Below are positions 1 through 7,006 of a stretch of DNA of 16,488 nucleotides, piece by piece; positions within the stretch are counted from its first letter, which is position 1; the number at the start of each line of letters is the position of its first letter. Position numbers and translations under genes: made by a program. The stretch comes from Campylobacteraceae bacterium (GTDB lineage: Bacteria; Campylobacterota; Campylobacteria; Campylobacterales; Campylobacteraceae), in contig JAISNG010000014.1 of NCBI GenBank assembly GCA_031276365.1, positions 1 through 16,488 of the forward strand, given 5' to 3'. A model generated the notes under the pieces. That model did no database searches. It was not told where the DNA came from and worked only from the letters and a program-made list of their open reading frames with translations.

Positions 1-50
1 TCGTCCGCTTTTTTGAACGAAAAATAGTCTTTTGGAAAGGACGGGATTGA
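1..50 (+). CDS. tauC: C-terminal end of a TauC-like ABC transporter permease (partial)
   Basis: Only the last 15 codons are in the window, in the frame starting at base 3 and ending with TGA at 48-50. They read VRFFERKIVFWKGRD. A short basic and aromatic cytoplasmic tail ending in a W-K/R-G motif is typical of SsuC/TauC-family inner-membrane permeases. The stop lies 28 bases before the tauA start on the same strand, which fits the permease expected in this importer; no permease follows tauB. The call rests on context plus a very short match, so it is an inference, though a coherent one. Confidence 0.55.
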   Translation, partial: VRFFERKIVFWKGRD

Positions 51-78
51 TTTTGAAAATTTGTTTAGGAGGTCATTT

Positions 79-1092
79 ATGAACAGCAGATTTTTATTGA
101 TATTTTTATCAATATTCACAATAACCGCTTTGAGCGCAGACTCAAGTAAGGTTTTGACAGAGAAGTCTTCCGTTGTAAGGATAGCAACTCAACAGATGCC
201 AAATGATGAGAATATAGCAAAAGCTAAAAAATACTTTGACGCTATAGGCGTTGATGTAAAGCTTTTGGAGTTTGACTCGGGTGCGGCTGTAGTAAACGCG
301 ATAGCATCGGGCAGTATAGATATAGGACTTGTCGGAACCACTCCCGCAGCAACTGCCATATCCAAAAATCTTGGCGTTGAACTTATCTGGATTCATGGGG
401 TTTTAGGCAAATCCGAAGCTTTGGCAGTCAAAAACAGTGCAAATATCAAAAGTATTAAGGATTTGAAAGGTAAAAAAGCGGCGGCTCCATTTGGCTCTAC
501 AGGACACTACAGTCTTTTAAGCGCACTTGAACTAGACGGATTGAAACCTTCCGACGTTACGATACTTGATTTGCAGCCAAAAGATATTTTTGCTGCATGG
601 AAAAGAGGCGATATAGATGCTGCGTATGTGTGGGATCCTGTGCTTACATCGCTTTTAGACGACGGCTTTATACTGCTTACGAGCGAGGATTTGGCAAAAG
701 ATGGCGTGATAACGGCAGATGTTGAAGTGGTAAGCGCAAAGTTTGGCAAAAAATACCCAAATGTTGTAGCTGAGTATATAAAAGCGCTTTCAAAGGCTCA
801 AGATGATTACCATAACGATTTTAACGGTACAATCAAGACTTTGGCAAAATATTTTCAAATCAGCGAAACAGACGCCAAAGCTCAAATACTTGGCAACGTA
901 TGGCTAAACGCAAAAGAGCAGCTTGACAGTAAATATCTTGGCAAAAGAGGCAAAATCGGGGATATAGCTTTAGCTCTTAAGAAAACGGCTGATTTTTTAG
1001 AAAAACAAAAATCCATAGAAAAAGCGCCTCCGCTTGAAGTGTTTCAAAAAGCTGTAAATCCGCTTTATATTGAACTTTCTTTGGAAAAATAA
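79..1092 (+). CDS. tauA: Taurine/sulfonate ABC transporter periplasmic binding protein TauA
   Basis: Binds taurine or related sulfonates in the periplasm and delivers them to the TauBC importer. The ATG at 79 is chosen over an upstream TTG at 61 because AGGAGG at 67-72 sits 6 bases before it. The 337-aa product starts with a signal peptide: a short basic stretch, a hydrophobic core (LLIFLSIFTIT) and a likely cut after ALSA near residue 20. Family blocks match E. coli TauA as I recall it: FDSGAAVVNAIASGSIDIG, FGSTGHYSLLSAL, then LQPKDIFAAWKRGDIDAAYVWDP in the second lobe. There is no lipobox cysteine. Length is normal for the family (about 320-340 aa). The exact sulfonate cannot be read from sequence; other short alkylsulfonates are possible. 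Confidence 0.88.
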   Translation: MNSRFLLIFLSIFTITALSADSSKVLTEKSSVVRIATQQMPNDENIAKAKKYFDAIGVDVKLLEFDSGAAVVNAIASGSIDIGLVGTTPAATAISKNLGVELIWIHGVLGKSEALAVKNSANIKSIKDLKGKKAAAPFGSTGHYSLLSALELDGLKPSDVTILDLQPKDIFAAWKRGDIDAAYVWDPVLTSLLDDGFILLTSEDLAKDGVITADVEVVSAKFGKKYPNVVAEYIKALSKAQDDYHNDFNGTIKTLAKYFQISETDAKAQILGNVWLNAKEQLDSKYLGKRGKIGDIALALKKTADFLEKQKSIEKAPPLEVFQKAVNPLYIELSLEK

Positions 1093-1100
1093 CCATTTGT

Positions 1101-1114
1101 CCCGCTTTTGCGGG
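1101..1114 (+). promoter_or_regulatory. Short GC-rich hairpin between tauA and tauB
   Basis: A perfect 5-bp stem CCCGC/GCGGG closed by a TTTT loop lies in the 36-base gap between tauA and tauB. No T-run follows, so it is probably not an intrinsic terminator. In other binding-protein operons, hairpins at this place protect the upstream message from 3' exonucleases, so that the binding protein is made in excess over the ATPase. That role is inferred here. Confidence 0.45.
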
Positions 1115-1128
1115 GCAGAAAATCCAAC

Positions 1129-1938
1129 ATGAACGATAAAAACTGCAGCATCTCTTTAAAAGATATAGGCGTAACTTATAACAGCGGCGGCAAAAACAGC
1201 GTAAATGCCATAGAGGATATAAATCTTGAGATAAAAAGTAGAGAATTTATAGCTGTTTTGGGACCTTCAGGCTGCGGCAAAAGCACACTTTTAAACATAC
1301 TTGCTGGTTTTGTGAAGCCTACGCGCGGCACTGCCTTGATGAACGGCAAACCTATAACCGCTCCAAGTTTTGAGCGCGGAGTAGTATTTCAAACGCCTAT
1401 ATTATATCCATGGCTTAGTGTTATGGAAAATGTGGAGTTTGGGCTTAAAATGAGAAAATTTGATAAAAAAGAGAGATTGAGGCTTTGTGAGAAATACCTT
1501 AAAGAGGTTGAACTACTTGAGTTTAAAAACTATAAATCTTATGAACTCTCAGGCGGTATGCGCCAGCGTGCGGCTTTGGCGCGCGCACTTGCGGGAACGC
1601 CATCAATCATACTGTTGGATGAACCGTTCGGCGCGTTAGATGCATTTACCAAAATCAATATGCAAATTTTGACAAGAATGATATGGGCAGGCGGCAAAAG
1701 TACATTTTTTCTCATAACGCATGATGTGGATGAGGCTTTGAGTCTTGCTACAAGGGTGATTGTTATGTCCAAAAGACCAGGCAGGATTTTAAAAGAGTTT
1801 GACGTGGAGTTCACATATCGCATAAATGAGACAGTTTTGGACAAAACTCGCTTTTCAAAGGAGTATATTTCGTTAAGAGAGGAGATACTAAGTCTCATTC
1901 ATCACCAGACAAGCGATGCAAGCGGATATATTATTTAG
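1129..1938 (+). CDS. tauB: Taurine/sulfonate ABC transporter ATPase TauB
   Basis: Cytoplasmic ATPase that powers sulfonate import with TauC and TauA. The 269-aa product has the full ABC set: Walker A GPSGCGKST (45-53), Q-loop Q88, signature LSGGMRQRAALARA (140-153), Walker B ILLDEP (161-166) and H-loop H198 in ITHDVDEA. FERGVVFQ...LYPWLSVMENV is typical of the TauB/SsuB/NrtD branch. The ATG at 1129 is preferred to a TTG at 1108, which falls inside the intergenic hairpin. The Shine-Dalgarno sequence is weak (GGGG about 14 bases upstream), so translation may be low or coupled. It is the last gene of the tau operon in this order (permease, binding protein, ATPase). Confidence 0.88.
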   Translation: MNDKNCSISLKDIGVTYNSGGKNSVNAIEDINLEIKSREFIAVLGPSGCGKSTLLNILAGFVKPTRGTALMNGKPITAPSFERGVVFQTPILYPWLSVMENVEFGLKMRKFDKKERLRLCEKYLKEVELLEFKNYKSYELSGGMRQRAALARALAGTPSIILLDEPFGALDAFTKINMQILTRMIWAGGKSTFFLITHDVDEALSLATRVIVMSKRPGRILKEFDVEFTYRINETVLDKTRFSKEYISLREEILSLIHHQTSDASGYII

Positions 1939-1961
1939 GCATCTTTTACTGTCGCTTGTCT
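1907..1961 (+). terminator. Long-loop inverted repeat over the tauB stop codon, possible terminator
   Basis: AGACAAGCGA (1907-1916) is perfectly complementary to TCGCTTGTCT (1952-1961), a 10-bp stem with a 35-base loop that contains the tauB stop codon. The downstream sequence TTGTTCTAAG is only moderately T-rich, so intrinsic termination is uncertain. It may instead be an mRNA-end structure or one edge of the following AT-rich insertion. Confidence 0.3.
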
Positions 1962-2033
1962 TGTTCTAAGGCACACTTTTGCTAAATTCATCACTATTAA
2001 AAATAACCATATATTGTTAAAATAACTCATGAC

Positions 2034-2072
2034 ATCTTTTAAAGATATTTTGGTATAATCACAAAATTTTGT
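2034..2072 (+). promoter_or_regulatory. Promoter of the ATPase-TOPRIM pair with two flanking palindromes
   Basis: An extended -10 box TGGTATAAT has its TATAAT at 2054-2059 and follows T-rich sequence, the usual form of a Campylobacterota sigma70 promoter. Transcription should start near 2066, leaving a leader of about 40 bases. Two palindromes frame the box: ATCTTT-T-AAAGAT (2034-2046), where a -35 would lie, and the perfect 12-base ACAAAATTTTGT (2061-2072) over the expected start site. Their placement suits operators for a repressor, but AT-rich palindromes also arise by chance. Confidence 0.6.
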
Positions 2073-2106
2073 ACAATACTATAAAATATTACTTTGTTAT
2101 AAAGAA

Positions 2107-3279
2107 ATGGAAATGCTTAAACTTAATTCACTAAATATACAAAACTATCGCAACTTGAAAAAGTTAACAATTAGTACTTTAGATAGAGTAAATCTTATTA
2201 CTGGCAAAAACAATACAGGCAAGTCAACAATTCTTGAAGCCATTGCTATATATGCAACCAATGGTAGCATAATTGATGAATTGCTTTTTGAAAGAGGTGA
2301 ATACTCTGATCACAATGAATTTTTGCAAAGAAGAAGAAGAGTAGAAAACGAAGCAGAAAATAATACAATAGAAAACAATATAAAAACTTTATCATCTTTG
2401 TTTACGGATAGATTAATTGGTTTTGACCAATCTAATGCTATTCTTATAGGTCACATAGAAAACACTTTGTTTGGAGAAAAACCATCCATTCCTAAGTCTA
2501 TCTCTTTGGGATTTAAAAAATACACAATAGAATTAGCCAAAAGTGATTCCGGAATGCCTACAAGTAGAAAAATTGTTTTGCAAGATGATTTGCAAGATGA
2601 TTATGGGGATTCTAAAGTTGGCTTTGAAATAAAAACTGGAAATATTTCTTATGATTTTCTTAAACTCGACAGCGAAAGATTTTTTAGATCTAATTTTAGA
2701 GTAACAAATAGTAATTATAATATTCAATTTATTAAAACAAAAAATATTAATAAACAAAAAAATGGAAATCTCTTTGACAAAATCGCGCTTACCGGAAAAG
2801 AAAAATATATAATTGATGCACTTAAAATAATCGAACCATCAACAGAAAGAATCGCTTTTATTGAAAGTGATTTTTCAGATGCAAGAAAGCCTGTTATTAA
2901 ACTTTCAAATTCAAAATATGTGCTACCACTACAAAGTATGGGTGATGGCATTAATCGTATATTAACGATTATTCTTGCATTAGTTAATGCTGATAATGGT
3001 TTTTTGCTGATTGATGAATTTGAAAATGGATTACACTATTCTGTCCAAAAAAAATTGTGGAAAACAATATTTGAATTAGCAAAAAAACTAAATGTGCAAG
3101 TATTTGCAACAACGCATAGTAGTGATTGTATTGATAGTTTCGGAGCTGTTTTAAATGATATTAATGACGCAAGCGGCAAATTAATTCGTCTAGAGAATAA
3201 CAATAATGGTATTGAATGTATTGAATTTAATGCAAATGAATTAAAAATTGCCAGCGAGCGCAACATTGAAATTAGATGA
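2107..3279 (+). CDS. OLD/RecF-like AAA-type ABC ATPase, ATPase half of a two-gene TOPRIM system
   Basis: A 390-aa cytosolic SMC/RecF-type ATPase. Residues 1-30 (LNIQNYRNLKKL...) form the N-terminal strand pattern common to RecF, OLD and AAA_15/AAA_21 proteins. Walker A is GKNNTGKS (33-40), the signature-like loop is LPLQSMGDGINR (273-284), Walker B is FLLIDEFENG (299-308, with D303 and E304), and H337 lies in the TTHS switch. The lysine- and asparagine-rich middle (about 65-245) is a family-specific insert. Unlike OLD or GajA it stops after the ATPase and has no fused TOPRIM; that domain is the next gene, whose start overlaps its stop (ATGA, 3276-3279), implying translational coupling. Base composition is clearly more AT-rich than the flanking tau and sulP genes, suggesting transfer. 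The start could also be the ATG at 2113. An anti-phage role is inferred. Confidence 0.8.
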   Translation: MEMLKLNSLNIQNYRNLKKLTISTLDRVNLITGKNNTGKSTILEAIAIYATNGSIIDELLFERGEYSDHNEFLQRRRRVENEAENNTIENNIKTLSSLFTDRLIGFDQSNAILIGHIENTLFGEKPSIPKSISLGFKKYTIELAKSDSGMPTSRKIVLQDDLQDDYGDSKVGFEIKTGNISYDFLKLDSERFFRSNFRVTNSNYNIQFIKTKNINKQKNGNLFDKIALTGKEKYIIDALKIIEPSTERIAFIESDFSDARKPVIKLSNSKYVLPLQSMGDGINRILTIILALVNADNGFLLIDEFENGLHYSVQKKLWKTIFELAKKLNVQVFATTHSSDCIDSFGAVLNDINDASGKLIRLENNNNGIECIEFNANELKIASERNIEIR

Positions 3280-3908
3280 CAAAAGAAACAGACTACGATA
3301 AAAAACTTTTGGTTGAAGGCAAAAATGACCAACATATAATTTTAGCATTGTGTAAAAAATTTAAAATTGATGAAGTTTTTAACGTTATAGATTGTGAAGG
3401 TATTGATAATATTTATCAAAGTATTCCTGTCTTTTTAAAAAAATCAGGTATTAAAACAATAGGTGTTATAATTGACGCTGATAATGATATAAAATGTAGT
3501 TATAATAGAATCAAAAATAGATTGTCTTCAGAAGGTATACATATACCGAGTGATTTATCAGAAGATGGAATTATTGAAACACAAAATAAAATTAAAATAG
3601 GCATTTGGATTATGCCAAATAACAATTTAAATGGTACCATTGAAGACTTTATATCTTTTCTTGTTCCTAAAGATGACACATTGATGCCGATTGCCATTTT
3701 AACTCTTGACAATATTGAACAAAACAGATTAAATAGATATCCGCTTGGGCATAAAAATAAAGCTAAAATTCATACTTGGCTTGCATGGCAAAAAAATCCA
3801 GGCATTCCTATTGGTGCAAGCATTGGGCAAGGATATTTAGATGCCAAGCATGAAGTATGTAAAAAACTAATCGCATGGTTGAAAAAATTATTTGACGCAA
3901 AACACTAA
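3276..3908 (+). CDS. DUF3226 TOPRIM-like protein, putative nuclease partner of the ATPase
   Basis: A 210-aa soluble protein. The N-terminal strand LLVEGKNDQHII carries the TOPRIM glutamate motif (E14, D18), and GVIIDADND carries the acidic pair D67 and D69 with D71 behind it; these are the metal-binding positions of TOPRIM nucleases, primases and topoisomerases. IWIMPNNNLNGTIEDF (about 110-125) adds further acidic residues, and HKNKAKIHTWLAWQ plus PGIPIGASIG (159-184) is the conserved C-terminal block I recall for DUF3226. Its start overlaps the ATPase stop by 4 bases, so the two are almost certainly made together. The arrangement parallels PARIS (AriA ATPase, AriB DUF4435 TOPRIM) and the fused OLD/GajA proteins. 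Nuclease activity and target are inferred from fold and context. Confidence 0.78.
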   Translation: MTKETDYDKKLLVEGKNDQHIILALCKKFKIDEVFNVIDCEGIDNIYQSIPVFLKKSGIKTIGVIIDADNDIKCSYNRIKNRLSSEGIHIPSDLSEDGIIETQNKIKIGIWIMPNNNLNGTIEDFISFLVPKDDTLMPIAILTLDNIEQNRLNRYPLGHKNKAKIHTWLAWQKNPGIPIGASIGQGYLDAKHEVCKKLIAWLKKLFDAKH

Positions 3909-4029
3909 TGAAATAGAAATTATAAATTAAATTTAAAACTATTTTAATATTAAATAATTTTTAAATTATATACAATATAGAAATACTTATTATAAATAGC
4001 AAAATTATACTTGCAAAATCGCTTTGTTG

Positions 4030-4050
4030 AAACCAATCTGCTTGGTTTTT
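4030..4050 (+). terminator. Probable intrinsic terminator downstream of the TOPRIM gene
   Basis: The stem AAACCAA/TTGGTTT (7 bp) with a TCTGC loop runs into a T-tract (4046-4050). It lies 120 bases past the TOPRIM stop and 184 before sulP, so it could isolate the cassette from sulP. The stem is only moderately strong. Confidence 0.5.
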
Positions 4051-4093
4051 GTCAATAACTTGGCTTTTTAGCCTAATCCGATACTTTCATTTT

Positions 4094-4127
4094 TGCAGCT
4101 GATAGATGGTTTTTGAAATCATCTGCA
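4094..4127. repeat. Imperfect inverted repeat upstream of sulP
   Basis: TGCAGCTGAT (4094-4103) pairs with ATCATCTGCA (4118-4127) at 9 of 10 positions around a 14-base loop. It lies about 63 bases upstream of a possible -10 box, so it could be a regulator site for sulP or an RNA structure. No known class is recognised. Confidence 0.35.
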
Positions 4128-4189
4128 GATTTCCCCAATATATTTTTAAGCATTTTATCAAATCTATTGAATTTTTAATTTTTTAGCAG

Positions 4190-4195
4190 TAAAAT
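4190..4195 (+). promoter_or_regulatory. Candidate -10 box for sulP
   Basis: TAAAAT preceded by T-rich sequence would start transcription near 4202, giving a leader of about 33 bases that carries the GAGAGG ribosome site before the sulP ATG. It is one of several AT-rich possibilities here, so support is weak. Confidence 0.3.
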
Positions 4196-4234
4196 TTATG
4201 TTTTATTTTAAATCCACACAAAGAGAGGTCTTCT

Positions 4235-5941
4235 ATGAAATTTGCGCAGTATTTGCCGCGAAGCGTAATGATTTTCAAAAACTACAAAACAAACATGTTT
4301 ACAGCCGACTTGATAGCTGGTGTTACGGTTGCTATTGTTGCGCTGCCGCTTGCAATGGCGTTTGCGATAGCCTCGGGAGTTGAACCAGAAAAAGGGCTTT
4401 TTACAGCAATAGTAGCGGGATTTATCATCTCAGCTTTCGGCGGAAGTAGATATCAAGTAGGAGGACCGACAGGCGCTTTTGTCGTCGTACTGTATGCCGT
4501 GATGTTAAAGCACAATTACGACGGACTTGTGATAGCTGTCTTTTTGGCAGGCATTATGCTAATGTTTATGGGTTTTTTCAGGCTTGGAAATATCATCAAA
4601 TTTATACCTTACCCCGTTACTGTTGGCTTTACTACAGGCATAGCGCTTATCATATTTACTTCACAGATAAAGGATTTTCTGGGACTTCCGATAGAGTCTA
4701 TGCCAGCTGACTTTGTAGAACAGGTAAAAACTTACGGCTCATTTATCAAAGATATTTCGCCTGTCTCTTTTGCGCTCGGCGTTTTTGGAATTTTTATCAT
4801 TTTATCTTGCAAGCGTTTTTGCCCGAAGATTCCAGGACCCATAGCGGTTATCATCATTTTATCTCTCGTAGTATGGGCGTTCGGGCTTGATGTGGACACG
4901 ATAGGAAGCAAATTTAAGAGTATCCCAAATATGCTTCCAAGTCCATCTTTGCCCGCATTTTCACTTGAAAAAATAAGAGCCGTATTTCCCGATGCCGTAA
5001 CTATCGCTATCTTAGGCGCTATAGAATCCCTGCTCTCAGCTGTCGTAGCAGACGGTATGACAGGCGACAGGCACCACTCAAACAAAGAGCTTGTAGCGCA
5101 GGGAACGGCAAATATACTCTCCGTAATTTTCGGCGGAATAGCAGCCACAGGCGCCATAGCAAGAACCGTAACAAACATAAAAGCCGGTGCTTTCAGTCCG
5201 CTTGCAGGTATGCTTCATGCACTCTTTTTATTGCTTTTTATGTTTTTTTTATCTTCGCTTATACTTTTGATACCGCTTTGCGCTCTCTCTGCCATACTCG
5301 TAGTGGTTGCATGGAACATGAGCGAATTTCACCATTTTAAAGCGATACTTTTAAACTCCGAAAGACACGATGCGATAGTGCTTGTAACTACATTTGCACT
5401 GACTGTGTTTATTGATTTGAACACGGGCGTTCAAACGGGCATAATGATGGCGGCGCTTTTATTTATCAAGCGTATGATAGACGTAACGCAGATAACGGAC
5501 AAAAAAGCCGCCATAAAAGATTTGGATTTTGACGCGGTAAATTATGATGAAGAGCTTGACGACGCAGACGCTCTGTCCAAAAAACATGTCCCTGAAGGTG
5601 TGGAAGTTTATGAGATAGGAGGTCCGTTTTTCTTCGGCATAGCCGACAAGTTAAAGGGTGTATTGGATATAGTTTCAACACCGCCCAAAGTCTTTATCTT
5701 GAGAATGAGAAAAGTGCCGATGATAGATGAGACGGGCTATCACGCGCTGGAGGAGTTTTACAATATGTGCAGGGTGAAAAATACCATTTTGATACTCTCA
5801 GGCGTTTCAAAGGAGATAAAAAAGAGGCTTGAAAAAAAGGGAATGGACAAACTTTTGGGCGCGCAAAATATCACAAATCATATTGACAGCGCACTTAGGC
5901 GCGCCTCAGAAGTTTTAGAGTTAAATAGTGATAATATTTAA
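4235..5941 (+). CDS. SulP-family anion transporter with C-terminal STAS domain
   Basis: A 568-aa inner-membrane transporter of the SLC26/SulP family, which moves sulfate, bicarbonate or dicarboxylates with H+ or Na+ coupling. The ATG follows GAGAGG at a 6-base spacing. The membrane domain (about 20-415) opens with the family blocks LIAGVTVAIVALPLAMAFAIASG (about 26-48) and GGSRYQVGGPTGAF (69-82), and includes FIPYPVTVGFTTGIALIIF. From about residue 450 a STAS domain follows (VYEIGGPFFFGIADKLKGVL, then VPMIDETGYHALEEF), where DETG replaces the more usual D-x-S-G loop. Substrate is not readable. Sulfate would fit a tau neighbour, but a separate cassette lies between them, so operon linkage is doubtful. 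It is followed after 24 bases by nrdB. Confidence 0.9.
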   Translation: MKFAQYLPRSVMIFKNYKTNMFTADLIAGVTVAIVALPLAMAFAIASGVEPEKGLFTAIVAGFIISAFGGSRYQVGGPTGAFVVVLYAVMLKHNYDGLVIAVFLAGIMLMFMGFFRLGNIIKFIPYPVTVGFTTGIALIIFTSQIKDFLGLPIESMPADFVEQVKTYGSFIKDISPVSFALGVFGIFIILSCKRFCPKIPGPIAVIIILSLVVWAFGLDVDTIGSKFKSIPNMLPSPSLPAFSLEKIRAVFPDAVTIAILGAIESLLSAVVADGMTGDRHHSNKELVAQGTANILSVIFGGIAATGAIARTVTNIKAGAFSPLAGMLHALFLLLFMFFLSSLILLIPLCALSAILVVVAWNMSEFHHFKAILLNSERHDAIVLVTTFALTVFIDLNTGVQTGIMMAALLFIKRMIDVTQITDKKAAIKDLDFDAVNYDEELDDADALSKKHVPEGVEVYEIGGPFFFGIADKLKGVLDIVSTPPKVFILRMRKVPMIDETGYHALEEFYNMCRVKNTILILSGVSKEIKKRLEKKGMDKLLGAQNITNHIDSALRRASEVLELNSDNI

Positions 5942-5965
5942 GCCACTAAACGTTAAAGGACTATA

Positions 5966-6988
5966 ATGCAAAGAAAGCATATATACAATCCCAGCTCCAA
6001 CGAGAGTTTAAACAACCGCAGAATTTTTGGCGGTAATCCTCACGGCATTCTGAACTTCACAAAGGCAAAATATACATGGGCGCTGAAGCTTTGGGACGTT
6101 ATGGAGGCAAATACGTGGTTTCCACGCGAAGTTGATACAACAAACGATGTTGTTGATTATAATAAAAACCTCACAGCTCCAGAAAAACGCATGTATGATT
6201 TGGTCTGGTCGCAGTTAATCAGTATGGACAGTTTCCAAACGAATAATTTAGCCGACAACATCAACCCATACATCACCGCTCCAGAAGTAAACGCCTGTCT
6301 TGCACGTCAAGCTTACGAGGAGGCGAACCACTCCAAATCATATGCCGTTATGGCTGAAGCGATTTGCGACAATACCGACCTTATCTATGAAATGGAGAAA
6401 CACGACGATGTTTTGCGCAAGAAAAACGACTACATTTCAAGTGTCTATGAGCAGCTGGCAGGCGATGTAAACGAGGAAAAGATAGTACTTGCGATGTTTG
6501 CAAATCAGATACTTGAAGGGCTCTATTTTTATGCGGGTTTTACCTCCATATACTCTTTGGCAAGAGCGGGTAAAATGCTTGGAAGCGCACAGATGATAAG
6601 ATTTATTCAGCGTGATGAGATAACGCATCTGCTGCTTTTTCAAAATATGATAAACAGCACTCAAAAAGAACGCCCCGAACTCTTCACAAAAGAGCTTAAG
6701 GACAAAGTCTATGATATGTTCAAAACAGCAGGCGCGCTGGAGATAGAGTGGGGCAAATATATCACGCAAAATCAAATCATGGGCTTCACGGACGACATAA
6801 TAGAGCAATATATACAGTACCTCATAGACGAAAGGCTCAAAGCGGTGGGATTTGAAAAGCTTTACAATGTTAAACATCCAATAAAATGGGTGGATGATTT
6901 TTCGCGCTTTAACGACCAAAAAACAAACTTTTTTGAGGGCAACGTGAGCAATTACAGCAAAGGAAGCCTCTCTTTTGATGATTTTTAA
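5966..6988 (+). CDS. nrdB: Ribonucleotide reductase class I small (radical) subunit NrdB
   Basis: Houses the diiron-tyrosyl radical that starts reduction of ribonucleotides to deoxyribonucleotides with the large subunit NrdA, which is not in this window. The 340-aa protein keeps every ligand of the E. coli type: D88 (MDSFQ), E119 and H122 (EANH), radical Y126 (SKSY), E184 (QILEGLYFY), and E218 and H221 (RDEITH). The flexible C-terminus ending SLSFDDF is the kind that docks on NrdA. The intact tyrosine and carboxylate ligands argue for the classical Fe-Fe/Tyr (Ia/b-like) form rather than the tyrosine-less Ic form. AAAGGA lies 8 bases before the ATG. It sits 24 bases after sulP and 18 bases before pcm, so the three may be co-transcribed. 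Confidence 0.95.
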   Translation: MQRKHIYNPSSNESLNNRRIFGGNPHGILNFTKAKYTWALKLWDVMEANTWFPREVDTTNDVVDYNKNLTAPEKRMYDLVWSQLISMDSFQTNNLADNINPYITAPEVNACLARQAYEEANHSKSYAVMAEAICDNTDLIYEMEKHDDVLRKKNDYISSVYEQLAGDVNEEKIVLAMFANQILEGLYFYAGFTSIYSLARAGKMLGSAQMIRFIQRDEITHLLLFQNMINSTQKERPELFTKELKDKVYDMFKTAGALEIEWGKYITQNQIMGFTDDIIEQYIQYLIDERLKAVGFEKLYNVKHPIKWVDDFSRFNDQKTNFFEGNVSNYSKGSLSFDDF

Positions 6989-7006
6989 ATATATTAAAGC
7001 GTAAAA

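Larger units (their letters stand above)
3909..4234. other. AT-rich gap without a gene, with several inverted repeats
   Basis: I see no credible coding sequence here. The first 100 bases are nearly pure A/T, including the palindrome TTTAATATTAAA (3943-3954). They are followed by a terminator-like hairpin (4030-4050), a small GGCT-TTTT-AGCC hairpin (4062-4073) and a 10-bp imperfect stem (4094-4127), then the presumed sulP leader. It marks the right flank of the ATPase-TOPRIM cassette. Confidence 0.6.

Noticed and set aside
4198..4383. 61-codon frame at the start of sulP
   Set aside because: Overlaps the N-terminus of sulP in another frame; no ribosome site and no family likeness.
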